Assembly (NCBI RefSeq): GCF_965198245.1
Contig: NZ_OZ240249.1
Location: 2,666,001 to 2,730,000 of the forward strand
DNA length: 64,000 nt
Direction: 5' to 3'
DNA from: Poriferisodalis sp965198245
Lineage (GTDB): Bacteria > Actinomycetota > Acidimicrobiia > Acidimicrobiales > Poriferisodalaceae
Shown here: piece by piece, positions 62,425 to 64,000 of the stretch
Layout of the letters: every line of letters starts with the position of its first letter
How positions within the stretch are numbered: position 1 is the first letter of the stretch
Made by a program: the position numbers and the translations under genes
The notes under the pieces: model-generated
The model's database searches: none
What the model was told of the DNA's origin: nothing
Seen by the model: the letters and a program-made list of their open reading frames with translations, nothing else

Positions 62425-63235
62425 TGCCGCCTCCCTTGTCACCAGCCGCTCGCGCCCGGTCAAGCTCTGTCACCTCGAGCAGGCGCTTGCTGTACTCGTG
62501 CTCTGGATTCTCGAAGAACGTCTTCACGTCGGCATTCTCGGTCAGCCGCCCTCCGCTCAGCACGGCCACACGGTCACAGTACTGAGCGACGATACCCAGA
62601 TCTCCGGTCGCGATCAGCAGCCCGAGTCCAGAATCTTCGATCAGCGAGTTGAAGTCGTCGAGCACCTGACGGGCCACGGTGACGTCGAGGCCGGTCGTCG
62701 GGTCGTCGGTGACCAGGAACCTAGGCCGGTTCACGAGCGACATCGCGATGACCACGCGCTGACACATACCGCCGCTGAGCTCATGAGGGTAGCTCTGCGC
62801 CCGGATCTCGGGATCGGGGATGCCGACGCGCCGGATGAGCTCGACAGCCCTGTCGTAGGCGTCCTTCCTGTCGAGCGACTCGTCGTGGTCGAGGGCAACC
62901 CTCGCGATCTGATTGCCAACCCGCTCGAGGGGGTTCAGCCGGGAGCGGCCGCCGCCCATGAGAATGGCCAGCTCGCGGCCGAGGATCTTGCGGCGCTCGT
63001 CGAGCTCCATCGCCAGCAGGTCGCGCCCGTCGAGGCGTATCGCTCCCTCGGCGACGATGGGATGATCGACCAGCCCACCGATCGTCTGCACGAGCAGCGA
63101 CTTCCCCGTCCCGGTCTCACCGACCAGACCGACGGCCTGACCGGCCTCGACCGTCAGCTCGATGTCGGTGAGGATCGGTTCGACGCCTCGACCGCCATCG
63201 CTGATGCCGATGTTCAGATGGCTCAGCTCGAGCAC
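62408..63235 (-). CDS. Oligopeptide/dipeptide-type ABC importer ATPase (OppD/DppD-like), degenerate catalytic residues
   Basis: 275 residues from GTG 63235, three bases after the permease stop; the longer frame upstream lies over the permease. Walker A GETGTGKSLL and signature LSGGMCQR are intact. The Q-loop reads LMGGGRSRLNP (Gln lost), Walker B ends TDDP (Glu to Asp) and the H-loop reads ATGDL (His to Gly). It also lacks most of the OppD C-terminal extension. Pairs with the OppF-like protein, whose defects are complementary. Confidence 0.9.
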   Translation of the reverse strand: MLELSHLNIGISDGGRGVEPILTDIELTVEAGQAVGLVGETGTGKSLLVQTIGGLVDHPIVAEGAIRLDGRDLLAMELDERRKILGRELAILMGGGRSRLNPLERVGNQIARVALDHDESLDRKDAYDRAVELIRRVGIPDPEIRAQSYPHELSGGMCQRVVIAMSLVNRPRFLVTDDPTTGLDVTVARQVLDDFNSLIEDSGLGLLIATGDLGIVAQYCDRVAVLSGGRLTENADVKTFFENPEHEYSKRLLEVTELDRARAAGDKGGGNGSGE

Positions 63236-63237
63236 CT

Positions 63238-64000
63238 TCAGAGCTCCGTCCCGGGCTGGATTCCGACCGCTGTGCCCCGCTTCACGGCCCGGATCCTCAA
63301 GCCGACGTCCTGGGCCGCGAAGGCGAACGACAGGACGATGAGGCCCAAGGCGATGCCGGGGAACAGCGCCGGCCACCATTGGCCGGTGACCATATTGGTC
63401 GCCCCGATGGCGACCATCGATCCGAGCTCGGGTGTCGGACGAGGCACGCCCGCGCCGACGAAGCTCAGGCTGGCCGTGAACAGGATCACGAAGCCCATGA
63501 CCACCGGTATCGTGGCGACGCTCGTTTGAATCGAGTTCCGCATGAGATGGCGGAACACGATGCGCGGACCCGAATGGCCGAGCACGCGCGCCGCGTCGGC
63601 GTAGGGCAGCTCTCGCACGGTGAGCATCTCGGCGCGCCCGAGGCGCACGAACGGGGGGATGTTGACGAACGCCATGGCGACGATCACGTTCGTGGTCGAC
63701 GGACCTCGAACGGCGACGAGGGCCAAGGCGAAGATGAAGACGGGAAAGGCCTGGAGCACATCCATAGACCGCATGATGAACTCGCTGCTCGCCGCCTCCA
63801 CACGACCGACACCGGCTATGTGGCCGGCCAGCGCGCCGATCGGGAAACCGATGACGATGGAGATGATCACTGCGGTGATGGCGATGAACAGGTTCACACG
63901 CGGCGCAGCCAGGATGCGCGAGAAGATGTCCATCCCCGACCGATCAGTGCCGAGCCAGTGCTCTGAGCCGGGCCGCTGCAGGATCGAGTCGCTGTCGATC
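63238..64000 (-). CDS. Oligopeptide/dipeptide-type ABC importer permease (OppC/DppC-like), partial
   Basis: The frame is open to the window edge. Upstream of the nominal Met at 63933 it still reads WLGTDRSGMDIFSRIL, the conserved LGTDxxGRD start of DppC-type permeases, so the true start lies beyond 64000. Several membrane spans (NLFIAITAVIISIVIGFPIGALAG, FVIFALALVAV-like segment) and the EAA loop (ELPYADAARVLGHSGPRIVFRHLMRN). First visible gene of the importer operon. Confidence 0.92.
   Translation of the reverse strand, partial: IDSDSILQRPGSEHWLGTDRSGMDIFSRILAAPRVNLFIAITAVIISIVIGFPIGALAGHIAGVGRVEAASSEFIMRSMDVLQAFPVFIFALALVAVRGPSTTNVIVAMAFVNIPPFVRLGRAEMLTVRELPYADAARVLGHSGPRIVFRHLMRNSIQTSVATIPVVMGFVILFTASLSFVGAGVPRPTPELGSMVAIGATNMVTGQWWPALFPGIALGLIVLSFAFAAQDVGLRIRAVKRGTAVGIQPGTEL

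Noticed and set aside
1..64000. CRISPR arrays, tRNA and rRNA genes
   Set aside because: No regularly spaced repeats and no tRNA- or rRNA-like stretches were noticed by eye on either strand; no search was run.

Overview
The window is high-GC bacterial DNA that reads as an Actinomycetota chromosome, probably a deep or uncultivated lineage. The clues are an actinobacterial mycofactocin precursor peptide, three luciferase-like (LLM) flavin/F420-type oxidoreductases, a 13E12/DUF222-type HNH nuclease remnant, and gene families such as paired acyl-CoA dehydrogenases and PhyH dioxygenases. No rRNA, tRNA or CRISPR array was seen. No stand-alone transcription factor gene was recognised in the 64 kb. 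Assignments are from reading the sequence only; no search was run. Layout: (1) 1-9.7 kb is accessory. It holds the 3' part of an SF2 helicase-nuclease defence-like gene that a TAA appears to split, two head-to-head IS110-family elements, and an IS3-family element whose orfB is interrupted by a complete IS30-family element with 28-bp inverted repeats and a CAG target duplication. Three small unknown or DUF2442 genes follow. (2) 9.7-17.1 kb is mixed metabolism: a hydroxyacid dehydrogenase, a redoxin whose in-frame UGA and SECIS-like hairpin mark it as a probable selenoprotein, a keto-pentenoate hydratase family enzyme, uridine phosphorylase, two alpha/beta hydrolases, a PhyH dioxygenase and a PD-(D/E)XK nuclease. 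(3) 17.3-23.0 kb is a minus-strand operon: Rieske oxygenase, glutamine-synthetase-like ligase, two acyl-CoA dehydrogenases and an O-methyltransferase, with a divergent PhyH gene. (4) 24-30.2 kb is a decay zone: transposase scraps, a PAP2 fragment, a broken ABC-2 exporter, and an intact mycofactocin precursor gene (mftA) followed by frameshifted mftB and truncated mftC. An N,N-dimethylformamidase large subunit and a frameshifted heme-dependent N-demethylase follow. (5) 30.8-51.9 kb is a large catabolic island for amide, ureide or cyclic-amide compounds. It has two amidases (one with a GatC/AtzG-like small partner) and an unbroken run of eleven minus-strand genes from 49.9 to 36.9 kb: creatinase-like M24 protein, SDR, PuuE-like allantoinase, ureidoglycolate lyase, HyuA, HyuB, carboxyltransferase, LLM oxidoreductase, class IV and class III aminotransferases, SDR. 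RidA, another LLM enzyme and a SnoaL-like protein diverge from it. (6) 51.9-56.4 kb holds two pseudogenes, an ACC-synthase-like aminotransferase, a small RHH-like protein and a McrA-like modification-dependent nuclease. (7) 56.4-64 kb has two more amidases, another SnoaL-like protein, an enoyl-CoA hydratase and an Opp/Dpp-type ABC importer running off the window end. The inferred theme is uptake (ABC importer), ring-opening or oxidation (LLM, Rieske, RidA), hydrolysis of C-N bonds (four amidases, HyuAB, PuuE, AllA, DMFase) and carbon salvage (aminotransferases, SDRs, carboxyltransferase, acyl-CoA enzymes). The substrate cannot be read from sequence.
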